Made by a program: the position numbers and the translations under genes
Shown here: piece after piece, positions 45,304 to 56,500 of the stretch
Layout: each line of letters starts with the position of its first letter
Position numbering within the stretch: position 1 is the first letter of the stretch
The notes under the pieces: model-generated
Told to the model about the DNA's origin: nothing
Database searches by the model: none
What the model saw: only the letters and a program-made list of their open reading frames with translations
DNA from: CAZODA01 sp964578485
GTDB lineage: Bacteria > Bacteroidota > Bacteroidia > Bacteroidales > Marinilabiliaceae
Reading direction: 5' to 3'
NCBI GenBank assembly: GCA_964578485.1
Contig: CAZODA010000011.1
Location: forward strand, 1 to 64,000
Length of the DNA: 64,000 bases

Positions 45304-47880
45304 CTAAAAGTTTTGTCCCATGGTGAAATGGAAGTTACCACCTGCCGCACTTGGCAATCCGGGAACTTGATCAAATCCATATCCCCAGTCTATACCTAAT
45401 AGTCCAAACATGGGTAGGAATATTCGAAGGCCGACTCCTGCTGACCGATGTAATTGAAAGGGGTTGAAGTCTCTGAATTCTGACCATGAATTTCCGGCTT
45501 CTGCGAATACTAAACCATATACTGTTGCAGAAGGCTGAAGTGTAAGGGGATATCGAAGTTCTAGCGTAATTTTTGTGTACATATTTCCGTCGGGCAAATA
45601 GTGACCTTTAAAAGTTCCGTCTGATTCAAGGATAGGAACTCTGGCAGTTAGTGAGTTGTTTTCATATCCTCTCAATCCTATATTCTCACTTCCATAATAG
45701 CTGAATCCTGCCATGCCATCACCTCCAAGGTTGAATTTTTCAAAAGGAGAGCGTAAATATTTATTGTAATACCCCAGAAATCCTCCTTCTAATTTTGACA
45801 TTACAACAAGTTTACTTGCATTATCTAATGCTTTAAACATACTACCTTTATAGCTCCATTTATGGTATTCTATATATCGATAAAGCTCCTGATCATCAGT
45901 AATTGTTGAGTAATCCTTATTGCTAAAAAGTGAATAGGGAGGGGTAAGCTCCAGACCAACTAAAAAGTCAGAACCACTTCTTGGATATAAAGGTTGATCA
46001 ATTGAACGGCGAGCAAGATTAATTCTAAATCGGAGGTTGTGTGAATATCCGTTATTCATAAGGAAGTACCATTCCTTTAAATCGTAATGTTGATAACTTA
46101 TTTCATTATACAAAGTAAACCAGTCATCAGGCCAGTTTAATCTGCGACCAATTCCAAGGGAGGCTCCAAAAGTTTTAAAATGCTTAGAATCATCAGCTTC
46201 CATTGCATAAGGATCTTGGTAATAATAGCTACTATATCCATACATACTTGTTGGTCCATATCTGCTGCTTATACCTGTTTGAATTGATCTGTAAATTGAA
46301 AAACTCAAAGAGTTTGGTTTGCTGCCTCCAAGCCAAGGTTCAACAAAATTCAAGCTGTATGATTGATAATATCGTCCATTTGTCTGAGCTCGAAGTGCCA
46401 AGGTTTGCCCATCACCCGTGGGTAGTGGACGCCACGATTCTTTGTTGAAAAAATTACGTACCGAAAAATTGCTAAATCTTAAACCTAATGATCCCACAAA
46501 CATACCCGCTCCCCAGCCTCCCGATAATTCAATCTGATCATTGGCTTTTTCTTCAAGGTTGTATTCCAAATCAACTGTTCCTTTGTCCTGATCAGGTATG
46601 GGGACAGGTAGAATCTTTTCGGGGTCAAAATGCCCTAATTGTGCTAATTCTCGTACAGAACGTATGATATCTGATTTACTGAATAACTCTCCCGGTTTTG
46701 TTCGCAACTCCCTTCGAACAACATGTTCGTGGGTTTTTGTATTTCCTTTAATAATAACATTGTTAATAGTTGCCTGGTCACCTTCATAAATCCGCATTTC
46801 TAAATCAACAGTATCATTTTCAACCCTTATATCAACAGGAATTACTGAACTAAAGAGATAACCGTTATCCATATATTGGTTTAGTACAGCATCATCATCC
46901 ATAGTTAATCTTTCATCAAGACGGGTTTGATTAAAAATATCACCTTTTTCAATGCGTAACAGATAGCTTAAAAATTCACCGGGGTAAATGGTGTTTCCTA
47001 TCCATGTAATATTTCCAAAATAATATCGACTCCCTTCTTCAATAATAATTTTAACGTCAACGCTGTTGTCGTCATTTTTTATAACGGTTTCTTCAACAAT
47101 GTAGGCATCTCTATACCCTCGTTCATTATATTTTTCAATTAAAGTTCTTAAATCATTTCTATAGTTGTCCTCAACAAAACGTTTTGTACGAAAGAAATTT
47201 CGTAGTCGGCGCCGCTGGTTGGTTTTTTTCATATAGCGGTTTAAACGATTGTCAGAAAACTCGGTATTACCTTCAAATTCCAAAAGGTTAACTTTTACCC
47301 TGTCTTTCTTATCTACGATAATGTCTAAATCAACATGGTTTACACGCGCTGTATCATCACGTTGAACAATGGTCACCTCGGTATTGTAAAATCCTTTTTC
47401 AACAAAATGATCCTTAATATAACGCTCTGCACGGCTAATTAAATATGGAGTAACCTGACTGCCTTTCATCATTGCTACTTTGTCATTGACAGCTTCTGCT
47501 TCTGAACGTTTTAAACCTTTGTAATTTAAATTTGATAAACGAGGTCGCTCTTGTAAATATATTTCAAGATAAATTTGCCTTCCTTCGATTTTTGAAGCTG
47601 AGATTTTTACATCGGAAAAAAGACCATATTCCCAATATTTCTTAATAGCATTTGTAATTTCATCTCCGGGAACAGTAATTTCCTGACCAATTTTTAGCCC
47701 TGAAAGGTTTGCCAGAATTTGTGGATCATTATTTAAATCTCCTGTAACCTGAATTTCTGCAATAATATATTTACGAGGAGTTCCTGAATATGAAATTTCA
47801 GGTATGGTATTTTGTCCGGTGATGGTTAAAAGGGAAAGTATGAAGAATGAGAATAAAGTAAAAAATCGTTGCAACATCAT
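45304..47880 (-). CDS. bamA: outer-membrane protein assembly factor BamA
   Basis: 858 residues. Signal peptide (ending ITGQ), POTRA repeats over about 35-420 (ISYSGTPRKYIIAEIQVTGD, VNLLEFEGNTEFSDNRLNRY, INNVIIKGNTKTHEHVVRRE), then a 16-strand barrel (about 440-858) with GGWGAGMFVGSLGLRFSNFS, LGGDGMAGFSYYGSENIGLRG and a C-terminal FHFTMGQNF ending in Phe. Inserts beta-barrels into the outer membrane. 3 bp after uppS. The usual downstream ompH genes lie about 21.7 kb away, beyond the polysaccharide island. Confidence 0.95.
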   Translation of the reverse strand: MMLQRFFTLFSFFILSLLTITGQNTIPEISYSGTPRKYIIAEIQVTGDLNNDPQILANLSGLKIGQEITVPGDEITNAIKKYWEYGLFSDVKISASKIEGRQIYLEIYLQERPRLSNLNYKGLKRSEAEAVNDKVAMMKGSQVTPYLISRAERYIKDHFVEKGFYNTEVTIVQRDDTARVNHVDLDIIVDKKDRVKVNLLEFEGNTEFSDNRLNRYMKKTNQRRRLRNFFRTKRFVEDNYRNDLRTLIEKYNERGYRDAYIVEETVIKNDDNSVDVKIIIEEGSRYYFGNITWIGNTIYPGEFLSYLLRIEKGDIFNQTRLDERLTMDDDAVLNQYMDNGYLFSSVIPVDIRVENDTVDLEMRIYEGDQATINNVIIKGNTKTHEHVVRRELRTKPGELFSKSDIIRSVRELAQLGHFDPEKILPVPIPDQDKGTVDLEYNLEEKANDQIELSGGWGAGMFVGSLGLRFSNFSVRNFFNKESWRPLPTGDGQTLALRAQTNGRYYQSYSLNFVEPWLGGSKPNSLSFSIYRSIQTGISSRYGPTSMYGYSSYYYQDPYAMEADDSKHFKTFGASLGIGRRLNWPDDWFTLYNEISYQHYDLKEWYFLMNNGYSHNLRFRINLARRSIDQPLYPRSGSDFLVGLELTPPYSLFSNKDYSTITDDQELYRYIEYHKWSYKGSMFKALDNASKLVVMSKLEGGFLGYYNKYLRSPFEKFNLGGDGMAGFSYYGSENIGLRGYENNSLTARVPILESDGTFKGHYLPDGNMYTKITLELRYPLTLQPSATVYGLVFAEAGNSWSEFRDFNPFQLHRSAGVGLRIFLPMFGLLGIDWGYGFDQVPGLPSAAGGNFHFTMGQNF

Positions 47881-47883
47881 TTT

Positions 47884-48630
47884 TTATTTTAGTATTAACT
47901 GCTTACTGGTTTTTCCGAAACGGCGTTCTCTGTTTTGAAAATCAAAAAGTGCTTCGTAAAAATGTTCCTTGCGAAAATCAGGCCATAATACATCAGAAAA
48001 ATATAATTCTGAATAAGCAATCTGCCAAAGCAAAAAATTACTGATTCTTAATTCGCCGCTGGTCCTTATAAGCAGTTCAGGGTCAGGCATATCCTTTGTT
48101 TCCATATATTGGCTGAAAATCTGACTATTAATGTCATCAATATTTAGTTTATTATTTTTAACATCTTGTGCAAGCTTCTTAACACTTTTAATAATTTCCC
48201 AACGGGAGCTATAACTAAGGGCTAATACCAATGTTAATCCATTATTTATTTTTGTTTTATTAATACATTCGCTTAATTTCTCTTGAACTTTTATTGGCAG
48301 GCTTTCTTTGCAGCCGATTGATTGGAGTTGAACATTGTTTTTTTGCAAGGTTTTTGTTTCCGCTGCAATTGTTGAAACTAATAGTGACATTAAAGCGTCA
48401 ACTTCGTTTTTTGGGCGATTCCAGTTTTCTGTGGAAAAAGCATATAAAGTTAGAAAGTCTATTCCCAGCTCTGCCGCTGCTTCAGTTACTTCACGTACTG
48501 CCTTAACTCCACTTTTGTGCCCAAACACCCGTGCGCTTCCCCGTTTTTCAGCCCATCGCCCATTACCATCCATGATAATTGCAACGTGTCGGGGCAATTT
48601 AGTTTTAATTAATTTATCTTTTAATGACAT
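47884..48630 (-). CDS. uppS: isoprenyl (undecaprenyl) diphosphate synthase
   Basis: 248 residues. Cis-prenyltransferase motifs: HVAIIMDGNGRWA with the magnesium-binding Asp21, LTLYAFSTENWNRP, and RTSGELRISNFLLWQIAYSE, followed by YFSDVLWPDF. Makes the C55 lipid carrier for cell-wall and glycan synthesis. Packed 2-3 bp from its neighbours on both sides, so it is in an operon with the DUF6089 gene and bamA. Confidence 0.95.
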   Translation of the reverse strand: MSLKDKLIKTKLPRHVAIIMDGNGRWAEKRGSARVFGHKSGVKAVREVTEAAAELGIDFLTLYAFSTENWNRPKNEVDALMSLLVSTIAAETKTLQKNNVQLQSIGCKESLPIKVQEKLSECINKTKINNGLTLVLALSYSSRWEIIKSVKKLAQDVKNNKLNIDDINSQIFSQYMETKDMPDPELLIRTSGELRISNFLLWQIAYSELYFSDVLWPDFRKEHFYEALFDFQNRERRFGKTSKQLILK

Positions 48631-48632
48631 AT

Positions 48633-49388
48633 TTAGTTTCTTCCTGAGTCATGGAAACCATCATAACATTTTTCTCGTTTTGAAAATATGTTAAAAGTAG
48701 CATAAATTCCAAAGACAGAAATCCAATCATTATTGTGTGTTAGTTTTGATTCGTCAAAGCCAAACGGATCGGAAGGATCAACCGGTGTATTTGAACCAAC
48801 TAAGTCCAGATCATCTGCAAAAGTTTTTCTGAACGACCAGTCGGCACCAAGGTTTAACCAATTATTTGCCTTCCATTTAACACCAATTCCAAAGGGCAAA
48901 GATAATATAATTGTAGATTTTTTTCCATTATTATTACTTACTTCTTTATAACTGTCATAATAGATTGCACCTAAACCAAAAGCAATGTATGGAGTAAAGA
49001 TTGATGCAGGATTATGAGGATGGTCAAATGAAAAAAAATTAATTTCCATTAAAGTTGAAAAGTCGCCGACATTTCGCTTAAAACTATAAGGGTCATCACT
49101 AAGGCTGCGTAAATGTATGCCATTAAGTGATGATGGATAACTACCGCTAATTTTTACGTATTGTAGGCCGCCTCTGAAAGCTATACGGTCATTTAATGAA
49201 TATCTTATTATTCCTCCCAATGATGGATGGACTTTATAAAACAGTTGTTGTGAATTTAAGTCTCCATTATACCATGATATACCTGCCAATGGTCCTGCTT
49301 CAATTTTTGTTTGTGGAAAACTGTCAATAGCAAAAAATATAAAAAATAGAATGAAAAAATATTTTTGATATATCCGGTATTTTCTCAT
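48633..49388 (-). CDS. DUF6089-family outer-membrane beta-barrel protein
   Basis: 251 residues. Signal peptide (hydrophobic stretch ending SFPQ), then KIEAGPLAGISWYNGDLN, RYSLNDRIAFRGGLQYVKI, and SIFTPYIAFGLGAIYYDSYK: an eight-strand-type barrel of a family regularly found before uppS-bamA in Bacteroidota. Function unknown; the genomic link suggests the envelope. The predicted C-terminus extends past the last barrel strand (NIFSKREKCYDGFHDSGRN). Confidence 0.8.
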   Translation of the reverse strand: MRKYRIYQKYFFILFFIFFAIDSFPQTKIEAGPLAGISWYNGDLNSQQLFYKVHPSLGGIIRYSLNDRIAFRGGLQYVKISGSYPSSLNGIHLRSLSDDPYSFKRNVGDFSTLMEINFFSFDHPHNPASIFTPYIAFGLGAIYYDSYKEVSNNNGKKSTIILSLPFGIGVKWKANNWLNLGADWSFRKTFADDLDLVGSNTPVDPSDPFGFDESKLTHNNDWISVFGIYATFNIFSKREKCYDGFHDSGRN

Positions 49389-49594
49389 AATTGTGTTGAG
49401 TTTTTATTTTTAAAAACGATAATTGTTGTAATGCAATTTTGTTGCTTTCTGCTTACTTTTAAACAAATAAGATCTGCTTGAAATATCTTTTCCACAAAAA
49501 TGCATGAACAAATTATATTAAACAAAGTTTTTTTGTAGTTATAAGTAACTCTTTTAAAAACGGATATTCGGAAGATATATTTTATTTTTGCCTA

Positions 49595-50473
49595 TTAGTT
49601 ACGTTTATCAACTCCCCACATAAGTTTTGAACGTAATGTAGAATAATAGGAATTCCCTTTTAACTCAATAACCGGGAGAGAAAATTCGGCAGGTTTAATT
49701 TTTAATTTGGTAGAATTATCTAAAATACAGCTTCTTGAGTCTAAGGAAGCCAAGAATTTACCACCGCGTCCTTCAATTTGCAGTGATAATTCTAAGTCAT
49801 TAGGTACAACAATAGGGCGAACAGTAAGATTATGGGGTGCAATAGGTGTAATTACAAAGCTTTTTGAGCTGGGATGTATTATCGGCCCTCCAACACTCAT
49901 AGAATAAGCAGTTGAACCTGTGGGAGTAGCAACTATTAGTCCATCTGCCCAATATGAGTTTAAAAAATTTTCACCCTGATAGGTGTGAATTGTAATCATT
50001 GAGTCTGTGTCAATTTTTTGGACAGCAAGTTCATTTAAGGCAAAATTAAAATCGCCAAAGCAGGGAACAGATGGCTCTAATTTTAGTAAGTCTAAATATT
50101 TGATGGTATAATTCCCTTTAATTATTTCGTTTATTGCTATTGGGAGATCTTCTTTTGAAATATCTGCCAAAAACCCTAACCTGCCACTATTAATACCTAC
50201 CATTGGAATATTTCGGTTACCTACTATTGTTGCAGCATCTAAGAATGTGCCATCACCACCAATACTGAAAATTAGATCTGAATGAGGCAAATCTTTATGC
50301 CCGGAAAATAATCCTGAATGTCGCGGATGTATTGCAGCTGTCTTTGTTAGGAATTTATAAAAGGGTTTATAAATATAAACTTCACAATCAGCCTGTTCGA
50401 GATGGCTAAAGAGATTAGAGCATTTTTCGTAAAAGAGTTGTTCAAATCGTTTTCCAAAAATGGCTATTCTCAT
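49595..50473 (-). CDS. nadK: NAD kinase
   Basis: 292 residues. Phosphorylates NAD+ to NADP+. The ATP/NAD motif GGDGT is at 72-76 (IFSIGGDGTFLDAA); NELAVQK and the conserved GSTAYSMSVGGPI follow. The length is usual for bacterial NadK. 81 bp after the CBS gene, same strand. Confidence 0.95.
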   Translation of the reverse strand: MRIAIFGKRFEQLFYEKCSNLFSHLEQADCEVYIYKPFYKFLTKTAAIHPRHSGLFSGHKDLPHSDLIFSIGGDGTFLDAATIVGNRNIPMVGINSGRLGFLADISKEDLPIAINEIIKGNYTIKYLDLLKLEPSVPCFGDFNFALNELAVQKIDTDSMITIHTYQGENFLNSYWADGLIVATPTGSTAYSMSVGGPIIHPSSKSFVITPIAPHNLTVRPIVVPNDLELSLQIEGRGGKFLASLDSRSCILDNSTKLKIKPAEFSLPVIELKGNSYYSTLRSKLMWGVDKRN

Positions 50474-50554
50474 ATTTGTTTACAGTATTATAGGTTCCGC
50501 TTTGAAAGTTACAAATATAATTCTTTTCTCTTTCTGCCAATGCTTGATTTTTGT

Positions 50555-51220
50555 TTATACTTCAAGATATCTGATTAATGACTCATAGTTTCGTTTAGCT
50601 GTGTCATCTATTTGAATTTCAGATCCATATTCTCCTCTAATTTTGTAACCATATCTTTCAAAAGCCTTAGTTGTAGAACGGAGATCGTTGCTGTTTAGCT
50701 TTATGGTAATAAACAGTGTATTGCTTTCCGGATCCTGTGTAACATATAAGCTCATTATTTTACTATCAGAATCTTCAACTATTCGTGCTATTTCAGAAAG
50801 GGAATAATCACGAGGTGACACCTCAATTTGTAAAATTCCGCCCGGAGTATGTGCAGCTATTAACTCACTGAAATAATGCATCAAATCATATTGGGTTATA
50901 ACGCCCATATATTCATGTTCATAATTTAAAACAGGAATAAGGCTCAATTTTAACCTCGATGATATTTCTATAACATCATATATATGCTGATGAGAGTTCA
51001 CATAGGGTTTCATTAACGACAGTCGATGATTCCCCAATGGTTCATCCGCCGCATTCATTTCGTAAATGTCCGTATCTGATATTAAGCCCAGAAATATACG
51101 GTTGTTTACAATAGGAAGATGTGAAACCCTGAAAGCTTCCATCCAATTTAGTGCGTCAGCACCTGTATCGGAAGTTTTTAAGGCCGGAATTATATCTGAT
51201 ATTAAATCTTTTGCAAGCAT
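50555..51220 (-). CDS. CBS-pair protein with C-terminal ACT-like region
   Basis: 221 residues: two CBS motifs (about 1-60 and 70-125; VSHLPIVNNRIFLGLISDTD, LIPVLNYEHEYMGVITQYDL), then a C-terminal alpha/beta region (about 130-221) with SLYVTQDPESNTLFITIKLN that resembles an ACT fold. CBS pairs bind adenine nucleotides and sense energy state. Its position before nadK is conserved in the phylum as far as I recall. Start ATG at 51220, divergent from pdxJ. Confidence 0.82.
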   Translation of the reverse strand: MLAKDLISDIIPALKTSDTGADALNWMEAFRVSHLPIVNNRIFLGLISDTDIYEMNAADEPLGNHRLSLMKPYVNSHQHIYDVIEISSRLKLSLIPVLNYEHEYMGVITQYDLMHYFSELIAAHTPGGILQIEVSPRDYSLSEIARIVEDSDSKIMSLYVTQDPESNTLFITIKLNSNDLRSTTKAFERYGYKIRGEYGSEIQIDDTAKRNYESLIRYLEV

Positions 51221-51430
51221 AAAATTACAATATTGAAATACTTTATAACTTTGTTGTTTACTAAAGGTAATTCATTTATTTGACTTTTAAGGATATCTAA
51301 TATTAAACAAATTAGAAAACCATTGGTTTTTTTATTACATTTAGTTTTACTCTTATTTTGTGATATTGTTTTAATTTCACGTCATAAATAATTCTTATCA
51401 GAATAATATAGTTACAAATAAAATACCAAA

Positions 51431-52147
51431 ATGACAAAGTTGAGTGTAAACATAAATAAAATTGCCACTTTACGCAATTCGCGGGGAGGCAATTTGCCGG
51501 ATGTTGTTAAAGCAGCAATAGATGTTCAGCAGTTTGGTGCCGATGGGGTTACTATTCATCCTCGTCCCGATGAGCGTCATATTCGCAGGCAGGATGTGCG
51601 TGATATACAGCCTGTTATTAAGACCGAATTTAATATTGAGGGTTATCCATCAAGAAGCTTTATTGATCTTGTAGTTAGCATAAAGCCTCATCAGGTTACA
51701 TTGGTTCCTGATGCTCCTGATGCTATTACTTCAAATGCCGGCTGGGATACCTTAAAACATCTGTCATTTTTGCAGGATGTTATTGCCGAATTGAAAGAGG
51801 CCGAGATTCGTACTTCTATTTTTGTTGATACAAGGCCGAAACTTATTGAAGGAGCAGTAGAAATAGGTACCGATCGAATTGAACTTTACACAGAGCCTTA
51901 TGCAGTAGGTTTTGTTAAAAATCCAAAAACTGCCGTAGCACCATTTGTTATAGCAGCCAATCTTGCAAATAAGTTGGGTTTAAAGGTAAATGCAGGTCAT
52001 GATTTGAATCTTCAGAATTTAAAGTTTTTCAATGAAAACATTCCTTTCCTCAAGGAAGTGTCTATAGGTCATGCTTTAATTTCTGATGCTCTTTATATGG
52101 GGCTTGAGAAAACGATTATGATGTATAAAAGTAAGCTGGTAAAATAA
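51431..52147 (+). CDS. pdxJ: pyridoxine 5'-phosphate synthase
   Basis: 238 residues. TIM barrel making pyridoxine phosphate from 3-amino-1-hydroxyacetone phosphate and deoxyxylulose phosphate. Motifs: LSVNINKIATLRNSRGG, GADGVTIHPRPDERHIRRQD, TLVPDAPDAITSNAGWD, RIELYTEPYA and NAGHDLNLQN. In other bacteria the segment after VPE is commonly VPEKR; here PDAPDAITSN is the form seen in Bacteroidota. Confidence 0.95.
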   Translation: MTKLSVNINKIATLRNSRGGNLPDVVKAAIDVQQFGADGVTIHPRPDERHIRRQDVRDIQPVIKTEFNIEGYPSRSFIDLVVSIKPHQVTLVPDAPDAITSNAGWDTLKHLSFLQDVIAELKEAEIRTSIFVDTRPKLIEGAVEIGTDRIELYTEPYAVGFVKNPKTAVAPFVIAANLANKLGLKVNAGHDLNLQNLKFFNENIPFLKEVSIGHALISDALYMGLEKTIMMYKSKLVK

Positions 52148-52177
52148 CAACTTTTAAGCTGTTAAAAATAAAAATAG

Positions 52178-52984
52178 ATGCAATTATTTAGTCGCAATAT
52201 AGGGAAAAAGGGCCCCTACATTATAATTGTTCATGGTTTATATGGTGCTTCCGACAATTGGCAATCAGTAGCTTCGGAGCTTTCGCAAAATTTTCGAGTT
52301 TTATTGCCTGATTTAAGAAATCATGGGCAAAGTCCTCATAGTGATATTCATACTTATCAGGCAATGGCTGATGATTTACTTCAGTTTATAAAGGATAACG
52401 TTGGAGAAGAGCTTATACTTGTTGGCCATTCAATGGGTGGAAAGGTTGTAATGCGATTGGTGCTTAACAATCCTGAAGTTGTGAGTAAGATGCTTATTAT
52501 AGATATCGCCCCAAGGAATTATGGTGATTTATTGAGTAATAATGATGTAACTACTGATCATAAAAAAATTATTAACACTTTATTGTCGGTAAAGCTTGAG
52601 GACTATAATAGTAGGAAGGAAATTAATGAGTTTTTCAAAAAAGATCTTCCATCTAAATCATTACGTCAGTTTTTAATGAAAAATATTAAGCGTAAATCTG
52701 ATGGTAGTTATTTCTGGCAGTTAAATTTACAAGCTTTGCATAATAATTTACCGGAGCTATTAGATGGATTCTCAGCTTTAGAAGGTCAAAAGCTGACAAA
52801 GAATATACCTACAATTTTTATTCGTGGTGAAAAATCACCTTATATACGCGAAGATGACTCATTGGTAATAAATCGCTTTTTCCCCGGTTCACAAATTGTT
52901 AATATTCCTGATGCCGGACATTGGCTTCATGTGGAACAGTCTGAGGCATTTTTGAAAACCTTATTATATTTTGTCGAGAATTAG
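52178..52984 (+). CDS. alpha/beta hydrolase (YbfF-like esterase)
   Basis: 268 residues. IIIVHGLYGASDNWQSVA (oxyanion region), PDLRNHGQSPHS, nucleophile elbow VGHSMGGKV with Ser85, and near the end DAGHWLHVEQ with the catalytic His. This is the pattern of small acyl esterases/thioesterases such as YbfF; the physiological substrate is unknown. 30 bp after pdxJ, likely one operon. Confidence 0.88.
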   Translation: MQLFSRNIGKKGPYIIIVHGLYGASDNWQSVASELSQNFRVLLPDLRNHGQSPHSDIHTYQAMADDLLQFIKDNVGEELILVGHSMGGKVVMRLVLNNPEVVSKMLIIDIAPRNYGDLLSNNDVTTDHKKIINTLLSVKLEDYNSRKEINEFFKKDLPSKSLRQFLMKNIKRKSDGSYFWQLNLQALHNNLPELLDGFSALEGQKLTKNIPTIFIRGEKSPYIREDDSLVINRFFPGSQIVNIPDAGHWLHVEQSEAFLKTLLYFVEN

Positions 52985-53096
52985 TATAAGGGAAACAAGC
53001 AGCAATAAATGATTTTTGTTTTTGGGTTTTATCCCCGCGGTTAGGAGTATAGTATCTTTTTATTAGTTTTGTGTTTGAAAATTAAAACAATAAATA

Positions 53097-53501
53097 ATGA
53101 CAACGGGAAGACAATCGGATACTGTTTTAAGTGCCCCTGTTACTGAGAGAATCATAGCCTTACTTGTTGATTTGGTAGTAGTTATGGGATTGTTCTTTTT
53201 TCCGCGAATTGGATGGATGTTTAGCACCTTTTATTTTCTTGTAAAAGACTCATTACCTTTTTTAAAAGGGCAAAGTTTCGGGAAACATCTTATGAAAATA
53301 AAAGTTATAACCATTCCTGATCAGAATTCTTTGATTGCTTATCCCGAAAAGTCTGTTATTAGGGCATTAGTAATGCTAATTCCCGGATTAAATCTTTTGG
53401 ATTTGTGGTATTTTTTTAAGAGAGGCCATCGACTGGCTGATATTTGGGCTCAAACTACTGTTGTTTATGTTGATGATTTGGGACCTGAAGATTCGGAATA
53501 A
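53097..53501 (+). CDS. RDD-family membrane protein
   Basis: 134 residues, two to three predicted membrane segments. RDD hallmarks: VTERIIALLVDLVVVMGLFF (Arg and Asp in the first segment) and KGQSFGKHLMKIKVIT, with GHRLADIWAQTTVVYVDD at the end. Function of the family is mostly unknown; some members act in ion homeostasis. Its 3' end overlaps the convergent histidine-kinase gene by 37 bp. Confidence 0.8.
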   Translation: MTTGRQSDTVLSAPVTERIIALLVDLVVVMGLFFFPRIGWMFSTFYFLVKDSLPFLKGQSFGKHLMKIKVITIPDQNSLIAYPEKSVIRALVMLIPGLNLLDLWYFFKRGHRLADIWAQTTVVYVDDLGPEDSE

Positions 53502-56500
53502 ATAGGTAATTCAACATAAAACACTGATCCTTTTTCGATTTCAGTTTCAAACCAAATGCTTCCTCCTGCATTTTCAATTGTTTTTCTGGCAATGGCAAGT
53601 CCTAATCCCATGCCTCCCGATTTCGTAGTAAAGCTTGGCACAAACAATTTGTTTTTTATTTCTGTCGCTATCCCTTTACCATTATCTTTTATTGCAATAA
53701 TAACTTTTTGTTCGTTGATACTAATTTTAATTTCTATTCTACCATGCTTTTTATCAGGGATTGATTGGATAGCATTTTTAATAAGATTGTTAAAGACTCC
53801 TGAAAGCAGTTCAGAATCAGCCTTAACCAGTATTTTATCGAGTCCTCCTGTGTCGAAAGTAAAGGAAATATTACTATAGTTTTCAAATAACTGCCTACTG
53901 CTATTTATTTTATCAATTAAGTTGATAATTTTGGCTTTTTCTGAGGGCAATTGTGCAAATTTACTAAACTCTGAGGCAATTGAAGATAGGGTGTTTATTT
54001 GTTCAATTAGAGTATCTGTAACTCGTTTTAAATAATCGTCGAAGTCTTTTACTTGATCTTTCCATGCGCGACGTAAATACTGAATGCTTAGTTTCATTGG
54101 AGTAAGTGGGTTCTTTATTTCATGCGCTATTTGTTTTGCCATTTCTCGCCATGCTAAATCCCTTTCTGTTTTGGCTAATTTTTCTGCACTAACTGCCAAT
54201 TCATCAACCATGCGATTATATTCTGTTACCAGATTCCCAATTTCGTCTTTTCCTTTATAATCGATTTTTTCATTAAATTTATCTAAGTTGATACGTGAAA
54301 TTTTATCTTGCAACATTAATAATGGTCTTGTAATTTGTCTTGCCATAAATACTGCAAATCCTATTGCGATGAATGAAAATATCAGATAAAAATTTATTAT
54401 AGTAACAATAACAGAACTTATTTCTTCATGTAATTCGTTGTTTCCCACAAAATATGGAAGGTTGGCAAAACCAAGCATACGGTTGTCCCTGTCGAGAACA
54501 GGAACATAAAATGACAAATAGCTCAGATTTCCAATTTGTTCTTCGGCGAGATAATTATCGCTATCTGTATATGCCAATTTGTGGTAGGCAGTCGGATTCA
54601 TTTGATGACCTGCCAGTCCGTTACGAAATAGCTCATCACGAGAAGTGGCTATCAATTTCCCTTCAGTGTTATATAGATTAAAATCTGCGTGAAAAATATT
54701 TGAGATCATTTGTAGCTGATAATTCAAATATTCTTCTGGAATAGTTGTTTCAGGTCCATCAAAACCAACTTTATATTCAAGTTCTCTTAATACCGACTGG
54801 ACTTTATTTTCGAGTAGTTCCAGGTGTCTTTGTTTAAATTGATGCGAAGTATAGGCAACAGTACCTGTCGCTACTATAATAAGCATTACCAACATAAGTG
54901 CAACAAAGGCAACTTGTATTCTTTTTTGAATTGAAATAATAAATGAAAATCCACTTGTTTGCCATTGCATAAATAGTATTAGCAAGGCTCCAGAAAGGAA
55001 GAAAAACATGAAAAATATAGAAAAGGCCATAAAAACATCCGACAAGGAATAGTCTTTATAACTCAGTACTATACTAATATTATTAGCAGGCTTATAGACA
55101 AGATGCGAATAATCGCCTTCTTTAAAGAAGGTTTTATTATATAAGGGTTCTTGGAAATGTGTTAATTCGTTTTTATATAGATATTCACCTGAGCGTTTTA
55201 CGAGATGGCCATTAAGATATTTTGCATAAGAGTATTTATCCATCAATTTCAGCCTGCTATATTCTCTGTCGCTAACCAATAATTCAGGGTAGCCGGGGCC
55301 TTCAAAAAACACTTGGGAATATAATTCAATAAATAATGAAGTTTCGCGTATTGGATCATTTGGGAAAAAACGGAAAACACCAAAATATGAAACTCTTCCC
55401 AGTTGATTGTCTAAGTAGTGAAAGTGTTTACTGTTAGCTATGGTATATCCTTCATTATCCAAAATTTGAAAGAAGTAATTATAGCAATTTTGAATTTCTC
55501 CGGTTTCTTCAATATAAAGGTTTCCCTCAGGCCAGCATGGTATAACCTGTAAATCATATCGACTCCAATATCCATAAAAATAATATTTCTCCAAATGATT
55601 GCGTATAGCATCAGGATCAATTTCAGGCATGGTAAGAAGTCGTGTGAGAGTTGCATCATTTGAAATTTGGTTTTCTATTTCCGAAAGATACATTTCTGCA
55701 ATAGGATCCTCGTCACGCATTAATTGAAAAGAAAGGTTCTCTATCAGTAGTTCACGATTTGATTCTTCTTTTCTAATACTTAAATCGGTCATGATAATAC
55801 CGGCATAAATAGCAAAGAGACCTGAGAATAAAAGAAAATTTGAATATGAGTGTGACATATGTGGACGCTTATGCAGAAAAATTAAAAGACTGCTGCAAAC
55901 GATGAAAAATAAAAATGCCCAATCGCTGTCACCAACACCAATTCCGCCAAAAATTAGAATTAGTGTTATTGTTAAAATTAGAAAACTTACAAATAATTGC
56001 TTGCGTGAATAATAGATTAGTAAAATAATGATAACACGTTCAAGGACAATTAAGAATGATAATAATAAAAGGGCAACTATTAGGATTTTAATTAATGCGA
56101 TTAAATCTAAATCAATTATTTTTGTAATTATTAGAGGCCCTGATGAATGGTATGCTAATTTGTAGAATAATTGGTTGATAAAAATCAGTAATATGCTGCA
56201 TATTATTAAAAAAACAATAAGTGTCAAAAACCATCTCGTTTTCGAAAAAGATCGTTTGTTAAATGATGGTGGAAGTTGATAAAATCTGAAAAACCAAAAT
56301 GCAATTATAAATATTAATAATGTAAATAGAAGAAAGTGTCCTAATGAAGGGAGTAATTCCGACATTGCAAAATGGTGAGGAGAAAATAGTATGGAGTCTT
56401 TTGGAATAAGTGCTTTTTTCCCCCATATAAGGGCATAGTAAATAAAGGAGAAAAATATTGAAGCACCTGCCCATATCAAATTAGAATAGGGATGTTGCAA

